64,000 nt of DNA, from assembly GCF_027595985.1 (NCBI RefSeq), contig NC_073303.1:329901679-329965678 (forward strand). Reading direction: 5' to 3'. Position 1 is the first letter of the stretch, and each line of letters begins with the position of its first letter. Below are positions 10,901 to 22,142 of this stretch, one piece after another. Source of the stretch: Sorex araneus. Lineage: Eukaryota; Chordata; Mammalia; Eulipotyphla; Soricidae. The position numbers and the translations under genes are program-made. The notes below the pieces were generated by a model that ran no database searches, was not told where the DNA came from, and saw only the letters and a list, made by a program, of their open reading frames with translations.

Positions 10901-11368
10901 GCCTTTTGGAGTTTCTGCTATGTTCAGGAGCAGCCAGAGTCTGTTGGGGGTTACCTGGAATGTAAATGGAACAAGATCGTTTTACAATCTCGCTATCCAG
11001 GGTCATGTTCTGCAATGGGATATTCATAAGGACCTTGCATTGGCTGCAAGTACGGAAATCTTATCACTGAGGAAAAGTCACTTCTTTGGGCACTAGCTTC
11101 CAATGAACTGCCTTCCAAGGAAAAGTTGGAGGACTTAACACCATGTGTATGTAATGGCATCATTTTGTTTTGCTGAAGAATGTTCCATAGATCCTTAATA
11201 ACCTCATTTAGGAAATAGCTGTCCTGTGTAAGAGAAGGATTAGATTTTCCTGGATGCTCTTTACTCAGTCTATAGAAGATGGCTCTTTTTACTGTGGTGC
11301 AGTTGTAACAGGACTGTGCCTGTTTTATTTCCCCAGTGCTGTAGAATATGTATACTTTTAGGAATATC

Positions 11369-11622
11369 TGTCGCTGTCGTTGTCGCTGTGGTCCTGTTGT
11401 TCATCGATTTGCTCAAGCAGGCACCAGTAATGTCTCCATTGTGAGACTTGTTGTTACTGTTTTTGGCATATCAAATACGCCATGGGTAGCTTGCCAGGCT
11501 CTGCCGTGTGGGCGAGATACTCTCGGTAGCTTGACAAGCTCTCCGAGAGGGACGTAGGAATCGAACCTGTGTCGGCCGTGTGCAGGGCAAATGCCCTACC
11601 CGCTGTCCTATTGCTCCATCCC
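11369..11622 (-). mobile_element. Long SINE: SOR-like tRNA head plus RTE-derived 3' part, copy 1
   Basis: Read in reverse: tRNA-like head (GGAGCAATAGGACAGCGGGT), then GCTTGTCAAGCTACCGAGAG, GGCAAGCTACCCATGGCGTA, and 3' end TGGAGACATTACTGGTGCC. The tail is (CGACAG)n-like and not poly(A). The 3' third matches the RTE LINE 3' end at 50870-50925. Confidence 0.85.
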
Positions 11623-11799
11623 CTATTTCTCTTCCCTTTGTGATATCTGGGGGTCCTTCCTGTACTTTCTGTGCTCACAAAGGTTTGCATGTGTGGTTGT
11701 GGTATTTGCACACTTGTGCTTGAATTTGCACACTTGAAGGGTTGAGAATCACATTTAGTGAAGTTATGAGTTACTTAGTCACATCCCCATGCCCATGGA

Positions 11800-11938
11800 T
11801 TTGTATGGGGGATGCACCCCAGCAGTGCTGGGGACCAGCAGAGCATCTGCACCATATGGTAGTCCTGGGAGACCACGTGGTGTATGGATCAAACTCAGGG
11901 GCTCTTGAATACAGGACATGTGCTCCAGCTCTTTGACT
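11800..11938 (-). mobile_element. Decayed SOR-like SINE
   Basis: GCAGTGCTGGGGACCAGCAG, ACCATATGGTAGTCC and GGATCAAACTCAGG are recognisable. Followed by a TATATG simple repeat (11956-12045) and another weak remnant to 12330. Confidence 0.55.
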
Positions 11939-12354
11939 ATTATCATCCCTGATAACATATATATGTACATATACACACATATATATCCTCCCCCATATAT
12001 GTATGTATATATATGTGTGTGTATGTATATATGTATATATATATATCTTTTAGGGAGACCTACCAAGCTGTGTTCAGGGGTCTTGGGGGCCACTCTAAAG
12101 GAAAGTTGGTCAAACTCCTCCTGGTTCAAAGCATGACCTAGGATGTGAAATTGTTCCAACTCTGAGGTGCTGAAGACTACCATGGTCAGCCTGGTGGAGC
12201 ACTGAGGACTCCAGTTCTACATCAAGTGTTGTAGGGATGTAGAGAGAAGTCATGTGGTGCTGCATTCAAATGCTATAACTTGTGTCCCCACTCATGCAAA
12301 ACACGTGACCCTGATGACTGAACTATCTTCTTGGCCCTGAATTTGTATTTTTTA

Positions 12355-12500
12355 AAAATTTTGTTTTTTGGGCCACATGTGGCTGTGTTTGGGACTTCTC
12401 CGAGCTCTGTACTCAAGGGACCATATGTGGTGCCAGGGATTGAACCCAGGTGTGGCACATACAAAGCAAATGCCTTACCCTCTGCACTATCTCTGGCCCC
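12355..12500 (-). mobile_element. SOR-like SINE with target-site duplication
   Basis: GTTTTTTGGGCCACATGTGG, GGGACCATATGTGGTGCC and CCCTCTGCACTATCTCTGGC. Flanked by CTGAATTTG(T/C)ATTTTTTAA direct repeats. Confidence 0.75.
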
Positions 12501-12668
12501 TGAATTTGCATTTTTTAAGAGATCCTTACTTCTTCAACTTTTTTCTAAGATTTGTGTTAAAATTGCTCTTATTTTATATACATTCTTTTTATTTATTTGT
12601 TGTGGAGCTAAACTCAGTGGTCTTTGGGACCTAGTACCAGTTTTTTACTAAGGGAGGTTATTCTTTTA

Positions 12669-12839
12669 TTTTTTTTCTTTTTGGGTCACACCCTGCAATT
12701 CACAGGGGTTACTCCTGGTTTTGCACTCAGGAATTACTCCTGGCAGTGCTCAGGGGACCATATGAGATGCTGGAAATTGAACCTGGGTTGGCAGTGTGCA
12801 AGGCAAATGCCCTACCTGCTGTACTATTGCTCCAGCCCC
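12669..12839 (-). mobile_element. SOR SINE
   Basis: Full-length reverse copy, poly(T)CTTTTTGGGTCACACC to CTATTGCTCCAGCCCC. A partial second body follows to about 12925. Confidence 0.9.
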
Positions 12840-13329
12840 TGAGGGGTCACTCTTGGTGGTATACAGAGGGACCATGTGGTATAGAGGATCAAACAGTCTC
12901 CTGCAGCCTGTTGAGCTGTTCTATGACCTATAAATTCTTCTTTCAACTTCACATCAGAATTTTTATTATTTATAACCAGATATAGCATATCAGACATTAG
13001 TTTGTGAGCATTTTAATATTTTATTAAGAAAACACTCTATCTGATCTTCGGAAGACATAGCCATTTAGTAATAATGAGTTCATGTAATAAACTTTATTAT
13101 AAATGGAATATAATATAATTTTTCCACATACAACTTCATATCTTGTTTTTCCTACTATGTATGCATTTATGTATATAGATAGGCATTTATTAATGACTTG
13201 CTATGTTTGAACAACTTAGACTTCTTCGTAGAATCACTAGACCCGGGAGTGAGAGGGAAGAAAATGTCAATAACTTCCCTTTTGTGTACTTCCATGTAAA
13301 AGGAAAGAAGTCAACATAATGCTGGGGTA

Positions 13330-13680
13330 TTTATTTATTTATTTCAAATTTTATTTTATTTTTATAAAGTTGTTCACAATTATATTAATATTTTATTATT
13401 AAAATTTAATATTTCATATTTAGTATCCAAACAGCAATCCCACCACCATTAAACCTACTCACCACCATACTTTGAATGCTTCCACCCCAAACTCCAAACC
13501 CTGTCCCCAAAGCAGGACCTAAATAATTTATTTTGTATTGCTTGTTATAAATAGTACACTAAAAATGATCCAAAATAATTTCCTTAGAGAAAAGTGTGTG
13601 AAGATTGTTGTATTTCACCCTGGAGCCATTAACCCTTGTATGAGATTACTAACATGTTGTTAAAGGTTGATCCTTGTGGG
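13330..13680 (-). mobile_element. Old composite/L1-like 3' end, probable
   Basis: T-rich start, then TCCCACCACCATTAAACC and CCAAAGCAGGACCTAAATAA, which resemble the composite element but are strongly diverged. Confidence 0.4.
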
Positions 13681-14010
13681 CTTATATATATATTTATATA
13701 TATGTATAAGTATATACATATATCTGTTATATATATATTTTCCTCCCTGAGATGACTTATCTTCTACTTTACACCCATCAGATATGGTGTGCTATTCTTG
13801 GTACATCAATGGTGTAGAGTATGGGATGTTGGACAGTCGCATTTGTGGCTGCACGCTTCATCCTAGGGTATTTTAGTCTTTCTTTTTTTAGATCTAGTAC
13901 TAACAAGTGCAGATAGTATTATTTGAATGTTTTAAAATCATAATCACTTCTTTGGGTTGCTTTTTTTCCATAATAAAAAAGATTTTCTTTTTGGAATGTG
14001 AGCAGTATTG

Positions 14011-14405
14011 TTTGGAAGTACAGTTTTGGGGGTATATGTAAACCAGAACTTGATCTATTTTTAGCTTCTGCTTTGTAGTTAAAAGTCCAGCAGTAAGGAA
14101 AGTCTGGAGACTATATATACTTGAACTTGACTGTTTCTCAGTAAGTCTTAAAAATAATGACTTTTTTCAGTGTCAATGCGGCTATAGTGCAGATTGGCTC
14201 AATCAGTTTGGAAGTAAGTTTTGTGGGGTGTATGTAAACCAGAGCTTGATCTATTTTTAGATTCTGCTTTGTAAGTAGAAATCCAGTAAGTAAGGACAGT
14301 CTGGAGACCTATATATGCTCTGAACTTGACTGTTCCTCAGTAAGTCTTAAAAATAATGACTTCTTTCAGTGTCGATGTGGCTATAGTACAGATTGGTTCA
14401 ATCAG
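14011..14405 (+). repeat. Tandem duplication, 196-bp unit
   Basis: TTTGGAAGTA recurs at 14011 and 14207. Both units share CTTGATCTATTTTTAG, CAGTAAGTCTTAAAAATAATGA and TCAGTGTC(A/G)ATG. Diverged roughly 10-15 percent, so an older duplication. No coding potential. Confidence 0.85.
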
Positions 14406-14529
14406 TTCTGAATCAAGGCCATAATATTTCTGAAAGGTTTGCTCTAGATGTCATTGCTCTTGATTATAGTGAGGGAAAAAATCCCTTAAACGAAATAATT
14501 AAAAAACAGAACACCTGGTCATTATTTTG

Positions 14530-14538
14530 TACATCATT

Positions 14539-14596
<58 letters not shown>

Positions 14597-14665
14597 CATT
14601 GATCATCGAATTTCTCGAGGGGTCTCAGTAACATCTCCATTTGTCCTAGCCCTGAGATTTTAGTA
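14530..14665 (-). mobile_element. RTE-type LINE 3' end with (GAT)n tail
   Basis: A CATCAT array (14532-14595) leads directly into CCCATTGATCATCGAATTTC, TCGAGG and AGTAACATCTCCATTTGTCC, the LINE 3' end in reverse. The trinucleotide array is therefore its tail. A better copy is at 54911. Confidence 0.75.
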
Positions 14666-15154
14666 CAGTATTTTGTACAATGTAATTACTTTGTAATGTA
14701 CAAATACTATCATGGGGAAATGACACTTGTGACCACTTTGCAACCAATATGCAAGAGCTCTTACTTATGTCTGTGGATAGCTTCCACAGTCTCAGATAAT
14801 CTGAAATTAGGTGCAGATGCTTTTTTGGCTGAGAAGAACTGCAGCTTTCATCAGATTCTCAGAGAACTCTGTGACTCAGTGAAGTCAGTACATGCACTGG
14901 GAAGTCTACAGATGCATACCGGCATGTGACCTGAGACTCCTTTCTTAACACCAAATTTAAAGGTGGTATTAGGGAGATGTAATACTAGTGAAATCAGTGT
15001 ACCTTCCTTTCCTTTGAGTGAGGAACACATTAAGAGAGAAGTGATAAAAGAAATATTTTTTTATACTTGACAAGTAATAAGGAATAGCTTTCAAAAATCA
15101 GAGAACATAGCACAGTTCTTGGAGTATGGAAAAATTTCATTTATTTATTTATTT

Positions 15155-15325
15155 TTATTGCTTTTTGAGCCCACCTGGCTGTGTTCAAGGTTTACTCCAC
15201 CTCTGTGCTCAGGGATCTCTCTTGGCAGGCTCAGGGGACCCTATGAGGTGCCAGGGTTGGATTCTAGGTCAATTGAGTGCAAGGCAAGTGCCTTATCCAC
15301 TTTACTATATCTCTCTGCTCTCCCG
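15155..15325 (-). mobile_element. SOR-like SINE, diverged
   Basis: TTGCTTTTTGAGCCCACCTGG, GGCTCAGGGGACCCTATGAG and TGCAAGGCAAGTGCCTTATCC. Confidence 0.75.
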
Positions 15326-15559
15326 TCCCCCCACAGAAGGAAGCATTTTAGATGTTCCCTCATCCCTCTGTGGAAAGGAAGATATTGAATTGTCTGCTTT
15401 TGAACTGATTAAAATTGAGTACTTATGAAGCAATTTAGTTTCTAAACCACTGTATCTTTATGATTTCTTAGAGAAGTAGAAATTATTATCCTTATTTTAC
15501 AAAGGTCAAAACTGAAGGCTAGATTAAATAAACTTTTTGATTTATTTTTTTTTCTTCAG

Positions 15560-15830
15560 GTCTCCAAAACAATGATCAGGGGGTTGAGGTGTGTGTGTGT
15601 GTGGGGGGGTGGATTCTACTTCTAGCAGTACTTGATCCTCATCCTAGGACCCAAGGATGAGATGATGTTTCAGCCTCTTAGTTCTGGTGACTGTCAGACC
15701 CTGGAGATACTGAGAGTCCTCCAGGGCTATGTCCTGTGATGCTTTGGAAATCATAAGGTGTTAGAGATGGAACCCAGGTGCAGCATATGCCTAACTAATT
15801 TGTTAGTTGCTGTGCTATTCTTGGGCTTCT
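15560..15830 (-). mobile_element. Decayed long SINE
   Basis: GGAACCCAGGTGCAGCATATGCC near its right end; the left part is interrupted by a GTGTGTGTGGGGG tract (15591-15609). Confidence 0.45.
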
Positions 15831-15851
15831 CCCCCTCCTTCTCTCTATCTG

Positions 15852-15980
15852 CATATATATGTATATATATGTATATATACATATATACACATAGAGTATA
15901 CACATATATACATATATACACTCTGTGTATATATGTATATATACATATATACATATACACATGCATATGTACACACACAG
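15852..15980. repeat. TATATG/TACACA simple repeat with dyad symmetry
   Basis: Alternating purine-pyrimidine tract with inverted halves (CACATAGAGTATACAC against CACTCTGTGTATATATG). Similar simple tracts occur at 11956-12045, 13682-13740, 40760-40790, 45650-45725 and 45823-45905. Confidence 0.8.
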
Positions 15981-16079
15981 TGCTTCCAGGAATTAAATCC
16001 AAGTCTCATACATGCAAGGTATGCACTTTATTACTGCACCCTATTTTTCCTCTTTATTCTAAGAAGTGATGGAATAGCA

Positions 16080-17105
16080 ATTTGAACCCAATTCTACTCT
16101 ACGTCCACCACCTTTCCCACAGGATCTCAGTGCTAATAATAGTTAAGAACTTCTGTGATCACACTTCCATGAGATATTTCTTTGAAGCTCAGTTGTTGCC
16201 CAAGCAATAACCTCTTTTTGTAATTACTACTGTTTTCAGAGAATAACACAATGATGCTCAAACCAATTATAATTCATACAGAAGATATTAATTCCAAAAG
16301 TAGAGGTAACTCATCTCTTGATAGCAGGGACTGACTGAGAGGAATATGGAAACTTGCTGTCTTCTGCACAGCATGTTTTCAAAAGATGTCATAAAACAAA
16401 CCTACTGCCTTTTGGACATTTGTGTCTTGATCTCACCTATCTGTCTTGGGTTGGTGCTCATTTCAATGTAGCCATTTCCCAGCACTCAATACAGTCTCCA
16501 GAGCATCACCTGATTCTTAAGTACAGAGCTAGGAGAAATCTTCCTGGGTGTGAACCCCAAATAAGTAAACAAATAAAAGTACTTAAAATATGTATGAGCA
16601 CCTCAGCCAGAGCTTTGGATCCCTGTGAGCTCATATGTGAGCACTACAGTGACCCCTGGAGAACCCCATATGCAGAGTGATGAGTGTGATCTCCCGTATG
16701 AAAGCACCATAATAAAAAATGGTAATGTTGACCCTGTAAGTGGCACAATGGAGTGTGAAAACACTGCAGCCTGATGTGCATCTCCCAGTGAACAGCACAA
16801 CTAGGTGGTGTGAACATCACAACCAAGCATGTGTGCAACCCTGGGTCATCACATCAACAGAGAGAAATGGTAGGGAGAGGAGGATTTGAATATTAGTGTT
16901 TTACCAAACAGTTCTTTCTAGAACACATGACCAATCTACACTTGTGTTGAGAAGTGACTCAGACACACACCTCTACGATATTTGCCTTAATATTAGGTAT
17001 TAGTTGTAGGAAATGACTAAAAAATATAAAATATTATTTGCCCATAGAAATAAATGATAAAAAAATAAAAATAATAATTTGTTTCTATTTTAACAGAAAA
17101 ATCAA
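16080..17105. other. Intron 2 DNA, nothing recognised
   Basis: No coding similarity. Possible old SINE words at 16480-16560 and 16600-16800 are too weak to place. Confidence 0.5.
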
Positions 17106-17107
17106 GA

Positions 17108-17442
17108 AATATGCCAGAGAGATAGCATAGGAAGTATGGTGGCCGATGCTGCTACCCTGGGTGTCACCGGGTTACCTCTGAGCACAGAGCCATAAGTAAG
17201 CCCTGAGCACCACTCTGAGTATGGTCCTAAAACAGAGCAAATAAAAAGAGAGAATAGGGAACAGAAATGGCACCAAGCATTTGGGCTCAGAAATATTACA
17301 TTGGGTAAGGTACTTGCCTGTAATCAACCAACCCCGTCTAGATTCCCAGCACCACATATTACTGAGGAGCGATCCCTGAGGCAGTCACAGGAGTAAGCCT
17401 TAAGCACAGCTAGATGTGCATCCCCCAAATCAAGCAGTAAAA
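17108..17442 (+). mobile_element. Two decayed SOR-like SINEs in tandem
   Basis: First: AGAGAGATAGCATAGGAAG...TCTGAGCACAGAGCCATAAG (to 17225). Second: ATTGGGTAAGGTACTTGCC...CAGGAGTAAGCCTTAAGCAC (17275-17442). Confidence 0.6.
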
Positions 17443-17615
17443 AGGAGGGTGGATGGGGTGGGTGTGGTGGGAGGAATGCTGGGACCATTGGCAGTGGAAA
17501 ATGGGCACTGGTGGAGGGATGGATACTTGACCATTGGATAACTGAAATGCAAGCATGGAAGTTTATAAGTCTGTAACTGTGCCCCACGGTGATTCACCAA
17601 TTTTTTTTTTTAAAA
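17443..17615 (+). mobile_element. L1 3' end, sense, poly(A)-like tail
   Basis: GGGAGGAATGCTGGGACC, GGCACTGGTGGAGGGATGG and ATAACTGAAATGCAAGCATG are the forward form of the L1 3' UTR seen elsewhere in reverse. Confidence 0.7.
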
Positions 17616-17664
17616 AAGGGAGAAAAATGGGATAATATTCCTGTCTAATAGTTATAATTTTTTT

Positions 17665-17845
17665 AATTTAGATTTTTGTGGACCTTTGGGGCCATGCCTG
17701 ACTACACTCAGAGATTACTCCCAGTTCAGTTCTTGGAAGTTGCCCTTTGGAGTGTTCATGGGTACTTGCATGCCAGGAATTGAACCCAGGGCCTCAGAGG
17801 AGCAAGGAAGTACTCTGCCACTAAACCACATCTCTGACTACAAGT
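17665..17845 (-). mobile_element. Decayed SOR-like SINE
   Basis: CCTTTGGGGCCATGCCTGAC, CCAGGAATTGAACCCAGGGC and AAACCACATCTCTGAC. Confidence 0.6.
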
Positions 17846-18284
17846 GGTGAAAAGCATTTACAACTAAAAAGGAGATAATGATACAGTGATTAGAATAAGA
17901 TAAAGAAAAAGATAAACTTAGTGGAAATAATAAAAACAAGGAATAACAAGAGAGCCCAGGGATGGCTATTTCTGATGCCATTGCATGTCTGTACATTTCA
18001 AGAATGGTGTTAGTCAAGCTAAATTCATGTTTGTATCTTTGGAGAAATTTTCTGCAGTTTGGGAGGAGAGGGTAGGAGAGGACTCTTTTCAGCTGCATAC
18101 TTGTTCACTACCCTTGATATTTTCCTAAATGCTTTGCAAGTGTTCAGGCAAGGAGGAGACTTGGAAGGTTGGTAGCACTGAGATTATAATGACATATCAA
18201 AGAATGAGCATAGAACAAAATGCTCTAAATCAAAATAGAACAATCTTTGCTCTCCTCCCTTAAGCATCCCTAAGTGGTCTCAAC

Positions 18285-18783
18285 AGGATTCATTATTCTT
18301 GACCCAGAAACTCCTACAAAATCATGAAAATCAGGAGGTTCAATTTCACTTGTGAAACTGCAAAGGCCACCACACATATCTGAAAAATCACTAAGTCTCT
18401 GACTGTTGTCACTCTCCAGAAGCAATGTGTGCCATTTGGTTGTAACAATAGTGGCATTGGAAGGTTTTTCCAGGCCAAAATGGGAGCTAGAAATAAGGTT
18501 GGTGGCCTAAGCAAAGTCCTGAACTTCTACTATATGGCTTTAAAATGCAGAGCCAAGTTGAACTTAAGGGTTTAGATAGAGATTCGCTGCACATTGAGAA
18601 ATTCCAGGTGAACCAAGTCCCCAAGATGTGCAGCAGAACTTACAGAACTTGGGCATGGAGTCAACCAACATGAGTTCTCCATGGCACATGGAGATGATCC
18701 TTCCTGAAAATGAACAAATCACTCCTAAACCCCAAGAGGAGATTGCACAAAAGAAAAAGTGTTATAGAAGAAACTAGAGAAGT
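18285..18783 (+). pseudogene. Processed pseudogene of ribosomal protein L17 (RPL17)
   Basis: An intron-free copy that follows the RPL17 coding sequence from near its start (DPE-x-PTKS-x-KS) through QKQCVPF to the C-terminal EEIAQKKK-like stretch. It has many stops, frameshifts and small deletions, and the start codon is lost. RPL17 is a large-subunit ribosomal protein, and processed copies are common in mammals. The 3' end is cut off by a decayed SOR SINE at 18786. It lies in MYOM1 intron 2, same strand, and is not functional. Confidence 0.88.
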
Positions 18784-18785
18784 GT

Positions 18786-18903
18786 TGGTGCTCACGGGTT
18801 ACTCCTGCTGGTTCTCATGGGGACCATATGTGGCGCTGGGAATTAAACCAGGGTCGGCCTCATAAAAAACAAGTATCCTTAGCACTGTCTGATCTCTCCA
18901 GGT
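18786..18903 (-). mobile_element. Truncated SOR-like SINE abutting the RPL17 pseudogene
   Basis: GGTTACTCCTGCTGGTTCTC, GGGACCATATGTGGCGCTGG and TAGCACTGTCTGATCTCTCC. Confidence 0.65.
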
Positions 18904-18904
18904 C

Positions 18905-19092
18905 TATTTTTAAAATTTTAAAGAAATTTTCATACCAATTTTCATAGAGTAGGTACCAGTTTACACATATACCCCACCAACAGTGTGCAAGAGTTCCCTT
19001 TATCCCCACACTCTGCCAATACATGTTGGTTTCAGTGTTTTTGATGTAGGTTATTGTCAGAAGTATGAGAGGATATCTCATTGTATTTTTTT
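18905..19092 (-). mobile_element. Old L1 ORF2 fragment, antisense
   Basis: GGTACCAGTTTACACAT, CCACCAACAGTGTGCAAGAG and GAGAGGATATCTCATTGTAT match the general mammalian L1 pattern in reverse. Confidence 0.65.
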
Positions 19093-19197
19093 AAATTTCA
19101 TTTTCAGAATAAGCACAGTTAAACATTGTACACATAACTTTGGTGATCAGTATATATTCATTTTCTCCCTTCCTTCCTCTCTCTTTCATTCATTGTT

Positions 19198-19435
19198 GTG
19201 ATGAATGGGTGTTGCATACACACTAGGTTGTGGTGCTGGCATCATTGGTTGTAGTGTTCGCTGTGCCATACATCTGATTATTATGCTCTCACACTCAGCT
19301 GTTGGTGTATGCCAGGAGTTGTACACCCTACATTGTGATGTTGTATACACGCTCATGAGAAGTTGCTCTCTCTCAGCTGTAATGCTTGCAGGTTGTAGTG
19401 TTGGCAGGCATGCCATTCTGGGGCTCACACTTTAG
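19198..19435. repeat. TTGTGGTGCTTGCACAC-type degenerate repeat
   Basis: Repeating phrases GGTTGTGGTGCTGGCATC, GGTTGTAGTGTTCGCTG and CATTGTGATGTTGTATACAC. Confidence 0.6.
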
Positions 19436-19573
19436 CAGAAAGAGCAGTAACCTGAAAATTAAGAAAATATGGTGCTAATTCTAGCTCAGTTACCAAATTG
19501 CAAAGTGAACATCGATAGATCAAGAAGACTTTCAGGGCTTTGTTTTCCACATCTATAAAATATCTGGTACAAA

Positions 19574-19744
19574 GGGCCGGAGTGATAGCACAGTGGGTAA
19601 GGCGTTTACCTTGCACTCGGCCGACCCGGGTTCGTTCCCCGGCATCCCATATGGTCCCCCAAGCACCGCCAGGAGTAATTCCTGAGTGCAAAGCCAGGAG
19701 TAACCCCTGAGCATTGCTTGGTGTGACCCAAAAAGCAAAAAAAA
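19574..19744 (+). mobile_element. SOR SINE with target-site duplication
   Basis: Very well preserved, with box B GGGTTCGTTCCCC. Flanked by AAATATCTGGT(A/C)CAAA (19558-19573 and 19745-19760). Confidence 0.92.
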
Positions 19745-19993
19745 AAATATCTGGTCCAAATATCTGAGATCTCTTCCAGATCTGATGTTTTATAAGTGAT
19801 TTTATTTTTGTCTTTTCTGTCAAGAATAATTTTAGAGGAGGTTATCCCTTGTTCAGTATTTGAATTGGATGAGGATGTAAAGCTATTTTTGACTTAGGCA
19901 TATTAAATGTATTTTCAACTTGTGGCATTTTCAACTGGGTGGTAATCACATTTTAAGTCAAGGAAAATCTACAATCTGTTGGCATAGTATTTT

Positions 19994-20196
19994 ACTTTAT
20001 TTTATTATTTTTTATTTTATTTTTTTGCTTTTTGGGTCACACCTGATGATGCACAGGGTTTACTCCTGGCTCTGCACTCAGGAATCACTCCTGACAGTGC
20101 TCAGGGGACCATATGGGATGCTGGGAATCGAACCCGGGTCAGTCACGTGCAAGGCAAATGCCCTACCCACTGTGCTATCTATCACTCCAGTCCCAA
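19994..20196 (-). mobile_element. SOR SINE with target-site duplication
   Basis: Reverse copy with a long T-rich end. Flanked by GGCATAGTATTTTA (19980-19993, 20197-20210). Confidence 0.92.
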
Positions 20197-21560
20197 GGCA
20201 TAGTATTTTAATGCCTAATTTTTCACATACTTTATATTTTCATTTGGATCTGAAAGGATGAAGAAAGTAAAGAGCAAAATAAAGATTTGTATTTTCTAAA
20301 TAACTTGGATTTTTCTATAATCCTGTATGACATGTGATATAATGTTCCTTATAAAGTCTTTTATTTCAAGTGAATATAAAATGGAAGCTGATGGTAATTT
20401 TTTAAAATTGAATCCCTGTGATATACACAGTTACAAAGTTGTTCATGATTGGGTTTCAGTCATACAATGTTTCAACACCTGTTCCTTCACCAGTGTCCCC
20501 ACATCTCAGCCTGCCTCCATGGCAAATAGTTTTCTTCTCTCTTTTTCTTTTTCCGTTTAGGCATTACGGTTTGCAATACAAGTACTGAAAGATTTATCAT
20601 GTATATCACTTTACCTCCTTTCAGCACTCAGTTCTTGTCCAGAATAATCATTTCCAACTATCACTGTCAAAGTGGTCTCTCTTCTGTCCTAACTGCTTAC
20701 TCCCAACCACTTGTGGCAAGCTTTCAATCATGGTCCAGTACTCCTGGCGCTCATTTCTACTACCTTTGGGAATTGTTTTGATTTGCATCTCCCTGATGAT
20801 TAGTGATATAGATATAGTGTTTCATGTGTCTTCTGTTCATCTCTTATCCCCATTTTTTGATGGGGATGGGTGTTTTTTCTTGTAAAGTTTTACCAGGGCA
20901 TTATCTACCTTTGATATTAACCTCTTATCAGATAGATATTGCCTAAATATTTTCCCCCTATTTTATGTGCTTTCTTTGTATCCTGGTCACGATTTCCTTG
21001 GAGGTACAGAAGCTTCTTAGATTAATGTAGTCTTATTTGCTTTCATTGTACATCTTTGCTTCCACTTGCTTGGTCAGTGATGTTTCATCTTTGAAGATGT
21101 CTTTAGCTTCAATGTCATGGAGGGCTCTGCCTATGTTTTCCTCTATGTTCCTTATGGATTCAGATCTGATGTTAAGATCTTTATTCCATTTTGATCTGAC
21201 TTGTGTGCCTGGAATTAGGAAGAGATCTGAGTTAACTTTTTTGTATGTAGCTACCTGGTTTTCCCAGCACCACTCGTTGAAGAGGTTTTTCTTGTTCCAA
21301 TTCATATTTACTGCCCCTTTATCAAAGGTTAGATGATCATATAATTGAGGGCCTGTGTCAGGATATTAAACTTTATTCCATTGATCTAAGGGTCTATCTT
21401 TATTCCAGTACCATGCTGTTTTAATTACTACTGCTTTGTAGTACAGTTTGAAGTTGGGATCTTCTTCCCGTCTCCCCTCCCTCTCCCAATGATTGCTTTA
21501 GCTATTCTTGAGGGCTTATTATTCCATATTGGATTTCAGGAGTGTTTGATATATTTCTTT

Positions 21561-21731
21561 TTTTTTCTTTTTGGGTCATACCTGGCGATGCACTGGGGTT
21601 ACTCCTGGCTCTGCACTCAGGAATCACCCCTGGAGGTGCTCAGGGGACCATATGGGATGCTGGGAATCAAACCTGGGTTGTCCGCGTGCAAGGCAAATGC
21701 CCTACCCGCTGTGCTATTGCTCCAGCCCCCC
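21561..21731 (-). mobile_element. SOR SINE nested in the L1
   Basis: Flanked by a perfect 19-bp duplication of L1 sequence (21542-21560, 21732-21750). Near-consensus, so among the younger insertions. Confidence 0.95.
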
Positions 21732-21968
21732 GTGTTTGATATATTTCTTTGAAAAATGTCATAGGTATCCTTATAAAGACTGCATTGAATCTGTATAATG
21801 CTTTGGGGAGTATAACCATTTTGATTATGTTAATCCTCCCAATCCATGAGCAGTGGATCTGTTTCCATTTCCTTGTTTCCTCTTTTATTTCTTGAAATAA
21901 TGTTTGTAGTTTTCTTTGTATGGGTCCTTCACCTCTTTAATTATGCTGATTCCAACATACTTGATCTT

Positions 21969-22142
21969 CGGTGCTGGAGCGATAGCCCAGCGGGTAGAGT
22001 GTTTTTGCCTTGCACGCGGCCAACCAGGGTTCGAATCCCAGCATCCCATATAGTCCCTGAGCACCGCCAAGGGTAATTACTGAGTGCAGAGCCAGGAGTA
22101 ACCCCTGTGCATTGCCAGGTGTGACACAAAAAGAAAAAAAAC
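21969..22142 (+). mobile_element. SOR SINE nested in the L1
   Basis: Forward copy with an A-rich tail. Flanked by CCAACATACTTGAT(C/T)TT (21952-21968, 22143-22159). Confidence 0.95.

Noticed and set aside
14393-14602. Open frame with a long serine run
   Set aside because: The serines come from the ATC trinucleotide tail of an RTE element; no start context or homology.
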